Below, one piece after another: positions 22,177 through 23,517 of a stretch of 23,517 nucleotides of DNA. The position numbers were made by a program, and so were the translations under genes. Positions within the stretch are counted from its first letter, which is position 1. Every line of letters begins with the position of its first letter. The stretch is from DSFO01 sp041640715 (GTDB taxonomy: Archaea; Thermoproteota; Thermoprotei; Gearchaeales; Gearchaeaceae): NCBI GenBank assembly GCA_041640715.1, contig JBEPZU010000013.1:1-23517 (forward strand), read 5' to 3'. The notes under the pieces were generated by a model. It made no database searches. It worked only from the letters and a program-made list of their open reading frames with translations, and was not told the origin of the DNA.

Positions 22177-23517
22177 CGCCTACTCCTTGAGAATAATAAA
22201 ATAATCAAAGTTACCAAAAACGCAACCCCTAACACTATGGTTGAAATCACCAAGAACAGATTTAGAAACCTTTGTAAAACTACTTGCGTTTCAGTATAAG
22301 TTACGGTGAAAACTGTTATATCAAGGGGCAGCAGCCTTATGCTATAATTTACGTTTTGAGACCCTGCATTTACTATCGCTAAGATTACTTCGTCATAATT
22401 TCTATTATTAAATACTATATAGTTTTCATTTTTTATCTTTGAGACTTCGTAAGTATAATTAGCAAATCGATTACCCTTTATTTTTATCAAAACAAAATTT
22501 AGATCTCCATTGTAGTCTATGTAAATCTTCGAAGGATTGAAATTGGAATTGATTTTGATGTAATGGATCGATAAAGGAGATATGCGGGAATTATATGCAT
22601 CATTCAAAACAGCTTGAGCGTTTGCATAAACCTTAACGTCTTCAAAAGTATACTTAGTGCCTTTGTAGAGACCTAAATAATTCCACATAGAGAACTCTGA
22701 GAAAACGTCAGAAAAATCAGAGCCTGTTACTTTCTCTATAGCTTTGATGGTTGGCAAACTTTTGAGCTCGAAAAGCAGATCCCTTATTATAGATAAGCCG
22801 TATCTCTCAGCTAAGAATTCGAAGAAAACAGCTGCTATTAAATAGTTCGCTATGTACCCCTCAATGCTCAAACATTGAGGAGGAGTCCTAAGAGAAAGAT
22901 TGAAGTTGTTATATGTTAAGTGAATGTTCCTAGATAAAGGAGAATAACCTATGGTAGCTAGATCACTTGCGAATACAGCTGTGCCTTCAATTAACCAAAT
23001 TTCCTGCTTATTAAGATTGATTACAGAGGCTTGAATTAGATGGAAAAGTTCGTGAGCAAAAAGTGCTTGAAATTCGACAGGATCGTACAATAGAAAAACT
23101 TTAGAATCTAAATATATTAACCCTAAGCCGTTGGGATCGTTGCCTGGATTGGTATAGCCTGCTATAAATACTTCATTTACATTGTATTTCTCGTTCAACT
23201 GAGCGACGAGGACTTCAGTTACATTGTTTCTATCTTGATCGTAAGGAGTTGCGTTGAAGAAAGATACTAGCATTGAATGGGCATTCTTAGCTATTTCGTC
23301 CAAGAGATCCAGAGAATTCGAATCCAAGAAAAGAGAACTTTCTGAAAGAATCCTGAATTTACCTTCAGAGACCAAGCCGTAATCCCTCACAAGTATTGTT
23401 TTCTCTATAAAAGAACAAGGATCTGATGAGCTAGCTTGATATATTCTTAGGCTAGTGATGGCGTTAGATCCATAGCTTAGTTTTGAGCTTATTTCTTGCT
23501 GGTGTTTCCAATAATTA
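22158..23517 (-). CDS. Membrane-anchored zinc metallopeptidase (peptidase MA-like), 5' end beyond the window
   Basis: The zinc motif HELFH (23040-23054) is followed about 20 residues later by the IWLIEGTAVFASD segment, which supplies the third ligand Glu as in gluzincin/peptidase MA-like proteins. After a helical domain come beta-rich segments, then one C-terminal membrane helix (about 25 hydrophobic residues) and a basic tail (SRSRRQQ), so the catalytic part is probably outside the cell, held by the tail. An internal GTG at 23390 could be taken as the start, but the same frame is open without a stop to the window edge (the edge reads NYWKHQQEISSKLSYG), so the gene is incomplete here and any signal peptide lies beyond 23517. 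Asn-rich sequons (NVT, NYT, NLS) also suit an exported protein. Confidence 0.82.
   Translation of the reverse strand, partial: NYWKHQQEISSKLSYGSNAITSLRIYQASSSDPCSFIEKTILVRDYGLVSEGKFRILSESSLFLDSNSLDLLDEIAKNAHSMLVSFFNATPYDQDRNNVTEVLVAQLNEKYNVNEVFIAGYTNPGNDPNGLGLIYLDSKVFLLYDPVEFQALFAHELFHLIQASVINLNKQEIWLIEGTAVFASDLATIGYSPLSRNIHLTYNNFNLSLRTPPQCLSIEGYIANYLIAAVFFEFLAERYGLSIIRDLLFELKSLPTIKAIEKVTGSDFSDVFSEFSMWNYLGLYKGTKYTFEDVKVYANAQAVLNDAYNSRISPLSIHYIKINSNFNPSKIYIDYNGDLNFVLIKIKGNRFANYTYEVSKIKNENYIVFNNRNYDEVILAIVNAGSQNVNYSIRLLPLDITVFTVTYTETQVVLQRFLNLFLVISTIVLGVAFLVTLIILLFSRSRRQQSFL

Noticed and set aside
1..23517. CRISPR array, insertion sequence, phage or toxin-antitoxin island
   Set aside because: No regularly spaced repeats, transposase motifs, terminal inverted repeats or known defence domains were seen; the content is mainly core metabolism and housekeeping.

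Overview
The window looks like AT-rich chromosomal DNA from a thermophilic archaeon, most likely a member of the Thermoproteota/TACK group, although the sequence does not fix the genus. The archaeal signs are a tRNA-Pro(GGG) gene with an intron at 37/38 in a canonical bulge-helix-bulge fold and no encoded CCA; a Taw3 (wyosine pathway) gene; a DRG-type GTPase with a TGS domain; frequent AGA/AGG arginine and ATA isoleucine codons; and TATA-like boxes centred 25-29 bp upstream of many start codons, several of them GTG or TTG, which points to leaderless transcripts. I see no rRNA, CRISPR array, insertion sequence, phage gene or plasmid origin.

Layout. 1-2.5 kb: a YHS-domain Cu+ P1B-ATPase (+) meeting a short NfeD-like protein (-). 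2.6-6.6 kb: an M3 oligopeptidase (+), an MBL-fold hydrolase (-), and a 470-residue tandem ThyX-like protein (+). 6.6-8.5 kb: a CPA2 antiporter (-) overlapped at its tail by a possible 55-residue membrane ORF (+). 8.5-10.1 kb: tRNA-Pro and class II fumarase (+). 10.1-12.2 kb: Taw3 and a GNAT protein (-, overlapping), an 85-residue unknown (+), and a four-helix membrane protein (-). 12.25-12.6 kb: thioredoxin (+).

12.6-19.0 kb is the most coherent block: seven tightly packed minus-strand genes in transcription order nrdJ (class II ribonucleotide reductase), a separate TSCPD/Zn-ribbon subunit, a TGS GTPase, a GHMP-kinase-like protein with eroded motifs, a Bcp/PrxQ-like peroxiredoxin, and two small unknown proteins. 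Thioredoxin converges on the end of this block. It links deoxynucleotide synthesis with thiol and peroxide chemistry. The ThyX-like protein, which would supply dTMP, lies elsewhere in the window. The peroxiredoxin has its own TATA-like box over the preceding stop codon, so the block may be more than one transcription unit.

19.2-23.5 kb: a CitG-family protein coupled to a small cupin (+), a 58-residue ORF coupled by ATGA to a CopD/DUF2269-like membrane protein (-), a helical unknown (+), and a membrane-anchored zinc metallopeptidase (-) whose reading frame runs off the right edge of the window.

The most notable items are the tandem ThyX-like protein, whose halves appear to carry complementary parts of the active site; the eroded GHMP-like protein beside the RNR genes; the CitG-cupin pair with no citrate or malonate lyase genes nearby; two small ORFs that a length cutoff would miss; and two compact divergent promoter arrangements.
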